From contig JAYGFA010000064.1 in the NCBI GenBank assembly GCA_046582115.1, positions 3,186 to 67,185 of the forward strand: a DNA stretch of 64,000 bases, in the 5' to 3' direction. The stretch's first letter is position 1. The number at the start of each line of letters is the position of its first letter. Made by a program: the position numbers and the translations under genes. A model generated the notes under the pieces. That model was not told where the DNA came from and ran no database searches. It saw only the letters and a program-made list of their open reading frames with translations. Positions 27,186 to 36,226 of the stretch are shown here, piece after piece. The DNA is from UBA11889 sp046582115 (lineage in GTDB: Bacteria > Pseudomonadota > Gammaproteobacteria > Pseudomonadales > Azotimanducaceae).

Positions 27186-28136
27186 CTAAAAAAGGAAACG
27201 ACCGCGCGCGTGTTGTGCAGCGATTAGGCGAAATTCTTCGGGGTCCTTGGACTTGATCGAGCGGCTTTCCGTGGCCGTCGGCGTTGCCACCAGCCGCGAC
27301 AACCAGAAAGCGACTGCGCTGTATAGCCCGAAAGTGGGAAAGCATGCGACCTCCGCGTCGTCGAACGGGCGCACCTCCTGATAGCCTCGGACCAATGCGG
27401 CTGTGCGGTCCTTGTCCAAGTGTTGTTGGTCGGTGGTACACCAGTCATTAATGGCAACGGCCACGTCGTAGATCCAGTAGTGACGAGAGGCGTGGTGAAA
27501 ATCGACCACGCCGGATAGTTCGCGCTCGTTAAAAAGCGCGTTGTCCCGAAATAAGTCCCCGTGGACAATCCCCATTGGAAGCTCTTGCACCTCAGGCTGT
27601 TCTAGTCCAACTCTTACGTTATCCAGAGCCTCTTGAAGCTCGCGCTGATAAGCGGGATCTTGGTTTTCTATGGATAACGCAGCGTGGTGATCCAACCAGG
27701 CGAGATTTCGGGGGTGTTCATGAGCATCAGCACTGAGTTCGCTAGTGGTGAGATGGAGCATGGCCAGGAACTTTCCGATGGCGCTGCACTGGGTTTCGTT
27801 AGTTCGGCTGACGTGTCGGCCTGGTAGTCGAGGCGCAAGCAGTATGGGCTTATCCGCCAGGTAGATCTCCCGTGCGCCCGTTTTCGATGACATCACGGGC
27901 GCTACGGGAAGTCCGTTTCGATGGGCTAGGTCGAGAATGCGAATCATTAAATCGTTGTGATTAATCTTGGATTCAACCACGGTGAGCACGTACTCCACGT
28001 CGTCGTTTGTACGCACGAAATAGTTTGTGTTTTCGACTCCATCATTGGCTGGCCAGTATGCGACAAGAGACCCAATGTCATATTGTCCGACGACGTCAGC
28101 CACGACGGCGTTAGGTAGCTCAGTTACGACGGCCAC
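27186..28136 (-). CDS. thrB: Homoserine kinase, APH-fold type
   Basis: Phosphorylates homoserine in threonine synthesis. This is the Pseudomonas-type ThrB of the aminoglycoside phosphotransferase fold, not the GHMP enzyme. Seen are ENTNYFVRT, LAPRLPGRHV, the catalytic loop IVHGDLFRDNALF (about residue 190) and the metal site GVVDFHHA. The open frame extends upstream to 28217, but GTG at 28136 gives 316 residues starting near the family N-terminus. It is divergent from polA, the pairing seen in Pseudomonas. The start has no convincing ribosome-binding site. Confidence 0.88.
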   Translation of the reverse strand: MAVVTELPNAVVADVVGQYDIGSLVAYWPANDGVENTNYFVRTNDDVEYVLTVVESKINHNDLMIRILDLAHRNGLPVAPVMSSKTGAREIYLADKPILLAPRLPGRHVSRTNETQCSAIGKFLAMLHLTTSELSADAHEHPRNLAWLDHHAALSIENQDPAYQRELQEALDNVRVGLEQPEVQELPMGIVHGDLFRDNALFNERELSGVVDFHHASRHYWIYDVAVAINDWCTTDQQHLDKDRTAALVRGYQEVRPFDDAEVACFPTFGLYSAVAFWLSRLVATPTATESRSIKSKDPEEFRLIAAQHARGRFLF

Positions 28137-28212
28137 AGCGTTGGATATTAAGTGCTGAGATGTTCGCGCAATGATGCAGAAAACTGGCTGTCGGATTTCT
28201 GAAGGCGCCCGT

Positions 28213-28230
28213 AACACGTGGATACGTGTT
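28213..28230. repeat. Inverted repeat between thrB and polA
   Basis: AACACGT-GGAT-ACGTGTT is a perfect 7-bp inverted repeat with a 4-nt loop in the 170-bp divergent spacer. It may be an operator or a small hairpin. It contains CACGTG but lacks the flanks of a parS site. Confidence 0.35.
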
Positions 28231-28306
28231 CACTTGGGTGGTTGGTGCGGGGTCAGGCGGCATAGATTAAAGGTGTTGTGTTAGGGTCGAAGCGGGGGAA
28301 TTTAAC

Positions 28307-30991
28307 ATGGCAAATGCCAAACCGTTACTGCTCGTTGATGGTTCTTCCTACCTGTTTAGGGCCTACCATGCACTGCCCGATTTGCGTACCAGTGATGGGG
28401 CCCCAACAGGCGCCGTCCGTGGTGTGATCGCGATGTTACGTAAGTTGAGTAACGACTTCGAGGGCAGCCCTATTGCGGTTGTTTTCGATGCCGGTGGCAA
28501 AACGTTTCGCAACGATCTTTATCCAGAATACAAAGCCAATCGTCCGGCTATGCCCGACGATTTGCGTGAGCAGATTGATCCCATCCACGACATTATTCGA
28601 GCGATGGGGCTCCCGTTGGTTATCTCTCCTGGGGTTGAAGCTGATGACGTGATAGGGACTCTGGCCGCTCGAGCAACTTGGGCCAAGCAGACGACGATTA
28701 TTTCAACGTCCGATAAGGACATGGCGCAGCTCGTCAATGAACACGTCTCGCTCGTTAACACGATGACAGACACGAATCTTGGGCGTGATGGTGTTAGGGA
28801 TCGATTTGGAGTGTGGCCGGAACAGATTATTGACTATCTCGCGTTGATGGGAGACACCTCGGACAACATCCCGGGGGTACCAAAGGTGGGGCCTAAGACG
28901 GCGGCAAAGTGGTTGAATAGTTATGGCGACCTTGACGGCGTGATTGCTAACGCCGGTGCAATAACGGGCAAAGTAGGGGAAAGCCTTCGCGACAGTCTCG
29001 AGCAACTGGCGCTTTCTCGTATGTTGGCGACCATCAAATGTGACGTAGAGCTAGATATCGACCTTGATTCCCCCAACTTGGCCGCTGCAGATACAGAGGC
29101 GCTCCGAGATTTGTTTATGCGGTTCGAATTCAAGTCGTGGCTAGCCGAATTGGACGGGGCATTAGAAACGGAGCAAGTAACTAACGCTTCTGGTGACTAT
29201 CTAATTATCGATACGGTTGAAGGCCTAAATGCGCTTGTTGACGAGATTAACGAAGCGCAAGGCCTCGCAATCGAAATCGTCACTGCTTCAACCGACTACA
29301 TGATCGGGGGAATCGTGGGGATAGCGATAGCGACACGATGCGGAAGAGGTGCGTATCTTCCGATCGGACATCAACCGCCGGAACAACTAGACCGAGACAT
29401 CGTTTTGGGGCAACTCGGCCCCCTTCTCGAAGACGATCGATTGCCAAAGACCGGGCACAATTTAAAGTTCCAACAGAATGTGCTGGCTCTTGATGACGTG
29501 GCGCTCAAGGGCGTCTCGAATGACACCATGCTTCAGTCATACGTCATCGATAGTGTTGGCTCTCGTGGACATAAGCTCGAAGATGTGGTGGCGAAATATT
29601 CGGATACGTTGCTTACTCCACTTGATTCGGTCATAGGAAAGGGTAAGAAACGAGTGCCCTGGTCGGCGGTTGAGGTTGAAGCTGCGTGCCAATACGCAGC
29701 AGAACGTGCGGACGCCGTGCTGCAACTCGACCAAAACCTACGAAAGCAGCTTGAAGCGAGGCCGTCACTGGTGCCGGTGTACAAGGAGCTTGAGTTACCT
29801 CTAATGGAAGTCCTCTCAGAGATGGAGCGGACCGGCACGTTAATTGATGCGGCAATGTTGGAGGAGCAAAGCAACGAGCTGTCAGAACGCATGGCCTCGT
29901 TACAAGAAAAGGCGTTCGAACTCGCGGGCGAAGAATTTAACTTAGGCTCGCCTAAACAACTTCAGGAGATCCTTTACGATAAATTGTCCCTGCCGGCGCT
30001 ACGGAAAACGCAAAGAGGGCAACGATCAACGGCTGAACCGGTATTGCAACAACTCGCCGAGGACTTTGAATTACCACGAGTGATTCTGGACTACCGTTCC
30101 GTGTCGAAGCTGAAATCAACATACACGGATGCACTCCCGGGACAAATTAATGCCCGCACGGGTCGTGTACACACTTCGTATCATCAGGCGGTAACTGCGA
30201 CGGGACGACTTTCGTCGTCAGATCCTAATTTACAGAACATACCAATACGTACAGCGGATGGCCGTAGAATTCGACAAGCGTTCGTGGCGCCGCAGGGCTT
30301 TCGGCTCGTTGCCGCCGATTATTCCCAGATTGAATTGCGAATTATGGCTCATCTCTCAGGGGACGAGGGACTATGTTCTGCCTTTGCTGATGGGCTTGAC
30401 GTACATCGGGCAACTGCGGCTGAAGTTTTTGCGGAAGGTGTAGAAGCGGTGAGCGACGATCAACGACGCAGTGCCAAAGCCATTAACTTTGGTCTCATCT
30501 ACGGCATGTCGGCGTATGGTTTGGGGCAACAGCTGGGTATCACCCGTAACGTCGCGCAGGAATACATCGACCGGTATTTCGAACGCTACCCGGGCGTTCG
30601 GGACTATATGGACCAAATAAGGTCTCAAGCGTCGGATGACGGCTATGTTGAAACCGTCTTTGGTCGGCGGCTGTATCTTCCAGAAATCAACGCGAGCAAT
30701 GTACCTAGGAGACAAGCGGCAGAGCGTACGGCCATTAACGCGCCAATGCAGGGTACGGCGGCGGATATTATTAAGCGTGCCATGCTTGCAGTGGACCGAC
30801 GTCTTAGAGCAAGTTCGCTTAACGCGAAAATGGTGATGCAGGTCCATGACGAGTTGGTATTCGAGGTTGCTGAGGAAAACGTGGACGAACTCGTGACGTT
30901 AGCGGAAGAGACGATGACGGCTGCAGCTTCGTTGGACGTACCGTTGGTTGTAGATACGGGCGTTGGCATCAATTGGGATGAGGCCCACTAA
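28307..30991 (+). CDS. polA: DNA polymerase I with an inactivated proofreading domain
   Basis: Gap-filling and Okazaki-processing polymerase, 894 residues. The 5' nuclease domain (1-290) begins LLVDGSSYLFRAYHAL, and the polymerase domain has RRSAKAINFGLIYG, DYSQIELR and VHDELVFE. The middle domain keeps the fold (GHNLKF, DTMLQSYVIDSVG, YAAERADAVLQL) but lacks the 3'-5' exonuclease metal ligands. By alignment to E. coli, D355 is E323, E357 is V325, D424 is Q389 and D501 is R467. It should polymerise and remove primers but not proofread, as in Taq-type enzymes. GGGGGAA precedes the ATG. It is convergent with engB, 6 nt apart. Confidence 0.96.
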   Translation: MANAKPLLLVDGSSYLFRAYHALPDLRTSDGAPTGAVRGVIAMLRKLSNDFEGSPIAVVFDAGGKTFRNDLYPEYKANRPAMPDDLREQIDPIHDIIRAMGLPLVISPGVEADDVIGTLAARATWAKQTTIISTSDKDMAQLVNEHVSLVNTMTDTNLGRDGVRDRFGVWPEQIIDYLALMGDTSDNIPGVPKVGPKTAAKWLNSYGDLDGVIANAGAITGKVGESLRDSLEQLALSRMLATIKCDVELDIDLDSPNLAAADTEALRDLFMRFEFKSWLAELDGALETEQVTNASGDYLIIDTVEGLNALVDEINEAQGLAIEIVTASTDYMIGGIVGIAIATRCGRGAYLPIGHQPPEQLDRDIVLGQLGPLLEDDRLPKTGHNLKFQQNVLALDDVALKGVSNDTMLQSYVIDSVGSRGHKLEDVVAKYSDTLLTPLDSVIGKGKKRVPWSAVEVEAACQYAAERADAVLQLDQNLRKQLEARPSLVPVYKELELPLMEVLSEMERTGTLIDAAMLEEQSNELSERMASLQEKAFELAGEEFNLGSPKQLQEILYDKLSLPALRKTQRGQRSTAEPVLQQLAEDFELPRVILDYRSVSKLKSTYTDALPGQINARTGRVHTSYHQAVTATGRLSSSDPNLQNIPIRTADGRRIRQAFVAPQGFRLVAADYSQIELRIMAHLSGDEGLCSAFADGLDVHRATAAEVFAEGVEAVSDDQRRSAKAINFGLIYGMSAYGLGQQLGITRNVAQEYIDRYFERYPGVRDYMDQIRSQASDDGYVETVFGRRLYLPEINASNVPRRQAAERTAINAPMQGTAADIIKRAMLAVDRRLRASSLNAKMVMQVHDELVFEVAEENVDELVTLAEETMTAAASLDVPLVVDTGVGINWDEAH

Positions 30992-30997
30992 CGAAGG

Positions 30998-31606
30998 TTA
31001 CTGGCGTACTGGACCTGTAAGAAATTCACTAATGGCCTCAAGCGCCTTGGCCGACCCCAACCCCGTTTTTGCAGAAAACGTGATCGTTACAACTTGCGCG
31101 GCCTCAGCCAACGCCGAATCCACCTGGCGCGAAGCGGCAACACGAGCGCTTTGTTTTAGCTTGTCAGCCTTGTTGAGAAGGACTAACAGCGGCGTATCGG
31201 TCGCGAGCCCCCACTCGATCATGTGCACATCAAACGGTTGTAGCGGGTGTCGAATATCCATAACTAGTGCGACAGCTTTTAGGTTTGAGCGTCGCTCCAA
31301 ATAGGCATCGACGGCCTCCCCCCAGGACTTCCGGCGGCTTTTGCTAGCCTTTGCATAGCCATATCCAGGCAGGTCAACGAGACGCCCCCCCAGGTTGGTT
31401 GCGAAAAAGTTTATCAATTGCGTGCGCCCGGGGGTTTTGCTGACACGGGCAAGATTTCGAGTTCGGGTGAGGCAGTTCAAGGTACTCGATTTCCCGGCGT
31501 TAGATCGTCCCGCAAAAGCGACCTCTGGAATATCATCGACGGGACAGCCCGCTAGCGAATCGGCGCTGGTGAGAAAACTCGCTTGAATCTGCGGCGTCTT
31601 TCGCAT
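30998..31606 (-). CDS. engB: Ribosome biogenesis GTP-binding protein EngB (YihA/YsxC)
   Basis: Essential GTPase for 50S assembly. ATG at 31606 gives 202 residues starting MRKTPQIQASFLTSADSL, the family N-terminus; longer starts only add unlike sequence. G1 GRSNAGKSS, G2 PGRTQLINFF, G3 DLPGYGYAKAS, G4 NKADK and G5 FSAKTG are all intact. The polA-engB convergent arrangement is conserved in gammaproteobacteria. It is divergent from dsbA with an 81-bp spacer that holds both promoters. Confidence 0.95.
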   Translation of the reverse strand: MRKTPQIQASFLTSADSLAGCPVDDIPEVAFAGRSNAGKSSTLNCLTRTRNLARVSKTPGRTQLINFFATNLGGRLVDLPGYGYAKASKSRRKSWGEAVDAYLERRSNLKAVALVMDIRHPLQPFDVHMIEWGLATDTPLLVLLNKADKLKQSARVAASRQVDSALAEAAQVVTITFSAKTGLGSAKALEAISEFLTGPVRQ

Positions 31607-31627
31607 GTGATTCCCGAACCCGGTTGC

Positions 31628-31633
31628 TATAAT
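31628..31633 (+). promoter_or_regulatory. Extended -10 promoter element of dsbA
   Basis: TGCTATAAT (31625-31633) is a perfect extended -10, 54 nt before the dsbA ATG. No good -35 is visible, as is usual for extended -10 promoters. Confidence 0.5.
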
Positions 31634-31687
31634 CGCGCGCCGCGAAAGTGCGCCTAGTTTACCATCATGCTGGGCCATGGAGTTTCT

Positions 31688-32374
31688 ATGCATTTACGTC
31701 TAAAAAAGGCGTTCATCTTCGCTATCGTTATGTTGTCAGCAGCGTTCGACGCGGCGGAAGAGCTAGGCACGGATTTGCTGGGCGCACCGAAATTTATAGA
31801 AGGTAAGCACTACGTTCGAATTCCTATCCAGGTCGAGACGCATGACAGCGAGGCAATCGAAGTCGCCGAGATCTTTTCGTATGGATGCATCCACTGCTTT
31901 CAATTCGAACCGTTAATCTCGGCTTGGGCCGCGAAGGAACGAGACGGCGTAGTTTTCCGTCGTATACCCGCAGTCTTTGGTGCGAGCTGGGTGCCACTCG
32001 CCGAACTTTTCTACACGGCAGAGATTCTAGGAGTATTTGAAGAAATCCATGAGCCCATTTTCCGTGCCATGCACGTTGATCGGCTCGACCTTCGAGATCG
32101 TGGTGCTGTGAGGAGAATCTTCAAGAATAGTGCGGGCGTTGATCCACAAAAGTTCGACAGCGTCGTGAAATCGTTCACTGTACGCAGCCGTGTCCAACAA
32201 GGAGACGCGTTAGTGAGGATGTATCGCGTGGACGGTGTGCCCACCATGATTGTAGACGGGACATACCGTGTCGATGGAAAAATGGCCGGTAGCAACGAGC
32301 TCATGCTTGAGGTCGTTGACTTTCTGATCGAAAGAGTGCGCTACTCGCGCCCTCAGTTTCTATCCGATCGGTAA
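31688..32374 (+). CDS. dsbA: Thiol:disulfide interchange protein DsbA
   Basis: Periplasmic oxidase that introduces disulfides into secreted proteins. ATG at 31688 follows GGAG by 5 nt and gives 228 residues with a signal peptide (LKKAFIFAIVMLSAAFDA). The thioredoxin fold carries SYGCIHCFQFEP at about residue 62 and the cis-Pro loop GVPTMIV. The active site is CIHC rather than the usual CPHC, which should shift redox potential. dsbA near polA-engB is also found in Pseudomonas. No dsbB is nearby. Confidence 0.9.
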   Translation: MHLRLKKAFIFAIVMLSAAFDAAEELGTDLLGAPKFIEGKHYVRIPIQVETHDSEAIEVAEIFSYGCIHCFQFEPLISAWAAKERDGVVFRRIPAVFGASWVPLAELFYTAEILGVFEEIHEPIFRAMHVDRLDLRDRGAVRRIFKNSAGVDPQKFDSVVKSFTVRSRVQQGDALVRMYRVDGVPTMIVDGTYRVDGKMAGSNELMLEVVDFLIERVRYSRPQFLSDR

Positions 32375-32380
32375 TCCACG

Positions 32381-32407
32381 GCTGTCCGTTCCAGGCTACC
32401 GGACAGC
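32381..32407. terminator. Hairpin after dsbA, possible terminator
   Basis: GCTGTCCG (32381-32388) pairs perfectly with CGGACAGC (32400-32407) around an 11-nt loop, 7 nt after the dsbA stop. There is no T-run, so it may stabilise mRNA ends or act with Rho rather than terminate alone. The rest of the 127-bp convergent gap is featureless. Confidence 0.4.
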
Positions 32408-32501
32408 GTATTAGGTCGCGATTCGTTGTGCTGGTGACCATTGTGGCCACCTTCTCTACCCGCTCACGCGACCGCAACAAAGCAAACGGTGTACCTCGAT
32501 G

Positions 32502-33386
32502 TTATTGCCGTGGTCGCGGCTGTCGGCGTTCCCTGGGTCTGGCTGCCGACATGTCCATGAGCTTATCAATGTGCGGAACGAGATCTTCATAAGTGGTTCC
32601 TTGACCCAGCGCGACAGGCTCGTTTACTACGATATGGCTCTGCGAGTAGTTGCCACCTGATGCGTGTATCACTGCGCCGTTAGGCGCATCTTCGCTGCAC
32701 ATGAACAGAACTGCCGGGCTTACCAGGGCTGGGTGGCGAATTGGATCGGGCTCACTGAGATCTTCGTCGCGACCGGGCACGGTATTCGTCATCCGTGTCG
32801 CTGCACCCGGACCCAGACAATTCACGCGAACGTTTCGAGCCACTCCCTCAAGTGCTAGTACATTCATGAGGCCAAGCATGCCCATTTTAGCAGCGCCATA
32901 ATTTGACTGTCCGAAGTTGCCGAAAATGCCGGATCCAGAACTCGTAAAGACGATGCGACCGTAGCGTTGCTCGTACATGTGTGGCCAAACGGCGTGGGTA
33001 ACGTAAGCAGATCCATTGAGATGGACGTTTACAACTATGTCCCAGTCATCCAGGGTCATGTTCTTGAAGGTTTTGTCTCGTAAGATCCCGGCGTTATTCA
33101 CTAGAATATCTATCTGACCAAACGCATTGACCGCATCTTCAGCAATGGATTTCGCGCCGTCACGATCGGAAACCGATGCTTTATTGGCGATCGCCGTACC
33201 CCCCATCGCCTCGATATCGGCGACTACCTGGTCAGCAGCGTCACTGTCACCCGTTCCGTCCACGTTGCCACCTAGGTCGTTGACGACCACGTTAGCTCCG
33301 CGCCGCGCAAATTCGATTGCGTGACAGCGACCGATACCTCCTCCAGCGCCAGTGACGATAGCCACCTTTCCTTCAAATTCGCTCAT
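32502..33386 (-). CDS. Short-chain dehydrogenase, (3R)-hydroxyacyl-CoA dehydrogenase-like
   Basis: NAD(P)-dependent SDR of 294 residues. The cofactor motif VTGAGGGIGRCHAIEFA, NNAG, the catalytic Ser in FTSSGSGIFGNFGQ and YGAAK (YxxxK) are complete. VNDLGGNVDGTG after the first strand resembles the dehydrogenase part of peroxisomal multifunctional enzyme 2, so a hydroxyacyl-CoA substrate is plausible. ATG at 33386 is preferred over 33392 because GGGG lies 6 nt before it. Divergent from the broken phyH gene. Substrate is inferred only. Confidence 0.85.
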   Translation of the reverse strand: MSEFEGKVAIVTGAGGGIGRCHAIEFARRGANVVVNDLGGNVDGTGDSDAADQVVADIEAMGGTAIANKASVSDRDGAKSIAEDAVNAFGQIDILVNNAGILRDKTFKNMTLDDWDIVVNVHLNGSAYVTHAVWPHMYEQRYGRIVFTSSGSGIFGNFGQSNYGAAKMGMLGLMNVLALEGVARNVRVNCLGPGAATRMTNTVPGRDEDLSEPDPIRHPALVSPAVLFMCSEDAPNGAVIHASGGNYSQSHIVVNEPVALGQGTTYEDLVPHIDKLMDMSAARPRERRQPRPRQ

Positions 33387-33437
33387 TCTCATCCCCTTGG
33401 TTTATCCTCTCGCCGAAACGCTGGAGTGGGATACCCG

Positions 33438-34232
33438 ATGTTGGTAATCGCCGACCAGGTGCAGCAATTCAAAGAGGTTGTTTATACCACCGTTGGTGGA
33501 TTTTTCGAACCACGCGAAGTTGCCGCAATGCGTATGGAAATTGACCGGTGGGTGGCGAGTGAAATGCCGCAAGACGTCTCAACCGATCCGGCGACGCGGC
33601 AAAACCTCCAGTTAATTCCTCTCCACGATAGGAGTAAATTATTCAGAGCGCTGCCTTTTGCACCGAAGGTAATTGATGGTGTAGGCGCTCTGATAGGCCA
33701 CCCGCTGGTCAAGATACTCGATCAAATGTTCCTTAAACCCGCACAATCAGGAATGGGTACCAATTGGCACACAGACAACGCCTATTTCCATCTTTCAGAC
33801 CCGATGGCTGGGCTTGCTATGTGGATCGCCGTTGATGATGCGAAACCGGAAAACGGCACGCTGAAAGTTATTCCCGGGAGCTTTCAAGAGAAATTCCCAC
33901 ATACTTGAGATCCCGATTCCAATCATCACATTCGCACGCAGATCGACGAAACTCGAGCCGTGCACTGTGAACTGGAAGCAGGCAGCATTGTTTTCTTTTG
34001 TTTCGGAACGCCTCACGCATCTGGCGACAACACAAGTGGGGATGCGCGCGCGGGCGTGGGAATACAATTCATTAACCGTGCCAAGGTCGAGGTTCGTGCG
34101 AGTCAGCATTGGCAACAGATCCAAATCTCGGGTGCCGGGGCTTCTGCCGGTCAAAACGAATATGGATCTCGCGTCGAATTTGCGAAGGAAGTTGCCCGCG
34201 TACTTGAATCGGGGGATGGAGTTACCAACTAA
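33438..34232 (+). pseudogene. Phytanoyl-CoA dioxygenase family gene interrupted by an in-frame stop
   Basis: Fe(II)/2-oxoglutarate oxygenase of the PhyH family, full span 264 codons. The first part has the iron-binding WHTDNAYFH (H111, D113) and ends EKFPHT at TGA 33906-33908 (codon 157). The same frame then continues without a gap as DPDSNHHIRTQIDETRAVHCELEAG and supplies the distal iron ligand FGTPHASGDN (H193) and the 2-oxoglutarate Arg (about 204). A CGA-to-TGA change would explain it. The truncated product cannot bind iron properly. A sequencing error is the main alternative. Confidence 0.88.
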
Positions 34233-34253
34233 CCATAACCTTGCCTGCCAGGG

Positions 34254-35072
34254 CTATTCGTAATCTTTGGAGTGCAACGCACGGTGCATCCGTCGAAGTG
34301 CATCTCTCTGACGGCGAAGTTCAGCGTCGCCTGCGTCAACATTGGGTGCTGGTAGCAGATCAAAGTGATTAAACGTATCGACGCCGCGCACCAACACAGC
34401 GGTGTCACGCAATTTTGTTTGTTTCACATGAGTGGCGCAATAACGCAGCACCATGCCTATCCGGCGGTCGCGAGTGCGGTTGGGTTCGGAGCCGTGGATT
34501 AGGCGTACGTGATGTAGTGACATTTCACCTATTTCGAGTGGCGCTAGAACCGTCTCATCTTCCGAAATTTCTCCTTCGATCACTTGTCCGCGGGAAAGCA
34601 GGTTTTGTTCTTCAAACGTATCGGTATGTTCGCGTAACGGAATCCTATGGCTCCCCGGAACAAACTGCATGGGCCCCGTCGTCGGCCCAGCGTCCGAAAG
34701 AGCTACCCATGCCGTCACTACATCGTGCGGCTCGAGACCCCAGTAGGTTGCATCCTGGTGAAAGGTGACGAACTTTCCATCGAAGGGTTCTTTGATAAAC
34801 CAGTTTAACGACCACAGGAGCACGTTAGGTCCAAGGACGTCGGTAATCGGATCGACAATCCGGGGATCGTTAATCACATCCCAAGCCCATTGATAGAGCA
34901 GATGCGCGTCGGTACGAAGTCTTAGCCCTTCTTCGGCGCCAAATTGGCCGTCGATAGCTTCAAATTTGCGTCTTAAGTCATCGGCCTCATCGAGGGACAT
35001 CACCCGTACGGGCGTATGGTACCCTCGCGCGTGGAAAGCCGTAATTTCAGCTTCGTTGAGGTGTGTCGACAT
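34254..35072 (-). CDS. Phytanoyl-CoA dioxygenase family protein
   Basis: Intact PhyH-type Fe(II)/2-oxoglutarate oxygenase of 272 residues. The metal triad is seen in TFHQDATYWG (HxD, about residue 104) and RLIHGSEPN (distal His), with the 2-oxoglutarate Arg in RRIGMVLRY. HxD rather than HxG or HxA argues against a halogenase. WSLNWFIKEP and GPMQFVPGSH are usual for the subgroup acting on small molecules. It converges on the broken phyH copy but is only distantly similar to it. Substrate unknown. Confidence 0.88.
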   Translation of the reverse strand: MSTHLNEAEITAFHARGYHTPVRVMSLDEADDLRRKFEAIDGQFGAEEGLRLRTDAHLLYQWAWDVINDPRIVDPITDVLGPNVLLWSLNWFIKEPFDGKFVTFHQDATYWGLEPHDVVTAWVALSDAGPTTGPMQFVPGSHRIPLREHTDTFEEQNLLSRGQVIEGEISEDETVLAPLEIGEMSLHHVRLIHGSEPNRTRDRRIGMVLRYCATHVKQTKLRDTAVLVRGVDTFNHFDLLPAPNVDAGDAELRRQRDALRRMHRALHSKDYE

Positions 35073-35173
35073 GCTCGTTTCACCATAATGCGATGGCGTT
35101 CGTCATAGCAACCACCTGCGTTTGATTTGATACAACAAATACGAATCGCTTCATTCGTCCTTGGGATGCCCAC

Positions 35174-36223
35174 GTGAGTCTCGAGGCCTTCGGTTGGAAT
35201 AATTTTTTTGCGCAACAGCTTGGTACCGATGAAAAAGAGGTAGCGGTACCTGCCCGGGTCGTTGCGATGCATCGCTCGGTCGCAGTGGTCACCGACGGCG
35301 TTGGTGAATATGACGTTGCGCTTGGTGGCGGTTGGTTTCAGCAACCGCCCGAGCTACGCCCCACGGTGGGCGACTGGGTCTTGCTGAGCGAAGGGCGAGA
35401 CAAGATCGCCCGGCTTCTCGAACGCAGGAGTTTGTTTAAGCGACTTGCGGCCGGATCAAAGCGTGAGATACAACTGATTGCCGCCAATATTGACACTTTA
35501 TTTGTTGTTACCTCGTGCAATGATGAATTCAACGAAAATCGTCTGCTGCGGTATCTTGCACTTGCCCTGGATGCGGAAGTTATACCGGTGGTTGTTCTAA
35601 CCAAGCGTGATTTGACGAATGAAAGTGATGTCTACCTTGAGAGAGCGCGAAAAATTACCGGTAGTGTTGCCATAGAGTGCGTGGATGCGCGAGACGCACG
35701 CGAGCTGGAAGGAGTTCGTCTGTGGACTGCGCCGGGTCAAACCGTCGCGCTTGTTGGGTCGTCGGGCGTCGGTAAATCCACGTTACTGAACACCCTGGCG
35801 GGTCGCCAACTCCAACGAACCGAAGCGATTCGGGAAAATGATAGTCGCGGTCGACACACAACTACGCACCGCTCTTTGCATCGCATTGAACAAGGCGCGT
35901 TGTTGCTGGATGGGCCCGGTATCAGGGAACTTGCGCTTGCCGACGCAGCCGAAGGCGTCGCATCGACTTTTAAGGATATAGAAGTCTTGGCAGCTAGTTG
36001 TCGATTCGTCGACTGTACCCATCAAGTAGAGCCGGGTTGTGCAGTGAGATCCGCAATTAGCGAGGGCCGGATAGAGCTGGAGCGGTTGAAACAGTTCAAA
36101 ACGCTTCAGCGTGAAGAGGCACATAACTCGACGTCGCTATTTGAACACCGTCAAAATGCGAGACGTACGACTCAGCGCAATCGGCAAGCTTCAAAGGTAC
36201 GCACAAGGATCCTCGATGAATGA
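35174..36223 (+). CDS. rsgA: Ribosome small-subunit-dependent GTPase A
   Basis: Circularly permuted GTPase that acts in late 30S maturation. The 349-residue product has an N-terminal OB-fold (about 20-90), then G4 TKRD, G1 GSSGVGKSTLLN, G3 DGPGIRE in the permuted order, and a zinc finger with CRFVDCTHQVEPGC. GTG start at 35174; the beginning SLEAFGWNNFFAQQL matches the longer RsgA subgroup. A basic C-terminal tail (RQNARRTTQRNRQASK) fits rRNA contact. It converges on the next gene with a 3-nt gap. Confidence 0.93.
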   Translation: MSLEAFGWNNFFAQQLGTDEKEVAVPARVVAMHRSVAVVTDGVGEYDVALGGGWFQQPPELRPTVGDWVLLSEGRDKIARLLERRSLFKRLAAGSKREIQLIAANIDTLFVVTSCNDEFNENRLLRYLALALDAEVIPVVVLTKRDLTNESDVYLERARKITGSVAIECVDARDARELEGVRLWTAPGQTVALVGSSGVGKSTLLNTLAGRQLQRTEAIRENDSRGRHTTTHRSLHRIEQGALLLDGPGIRELALADAAEGVASTFKDIEVLAASCRFVDCTHQVEPGCAVRSAISEGRIELERLKQFKTLQREEAHNSTSLFEHRQNARRTTQRNRQASKVRTRILDE

Positions 36224-36226
36224 CGG

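Noticed and set aside
28213..28230. Third parS site
   Set aside because: It has CACGTG but flanks AA…GA instead of TTT…AAA; likewise CACGTG near 25193 and 61651 has only one good half.
33321..33908. Selenocysteine at the TGA of the phyH gene
   Set aside because: The position is not a redox Cys in the family, and no SECIS-like hairpin was evident after the TGA. Arg-to-stop mutation is simpler.
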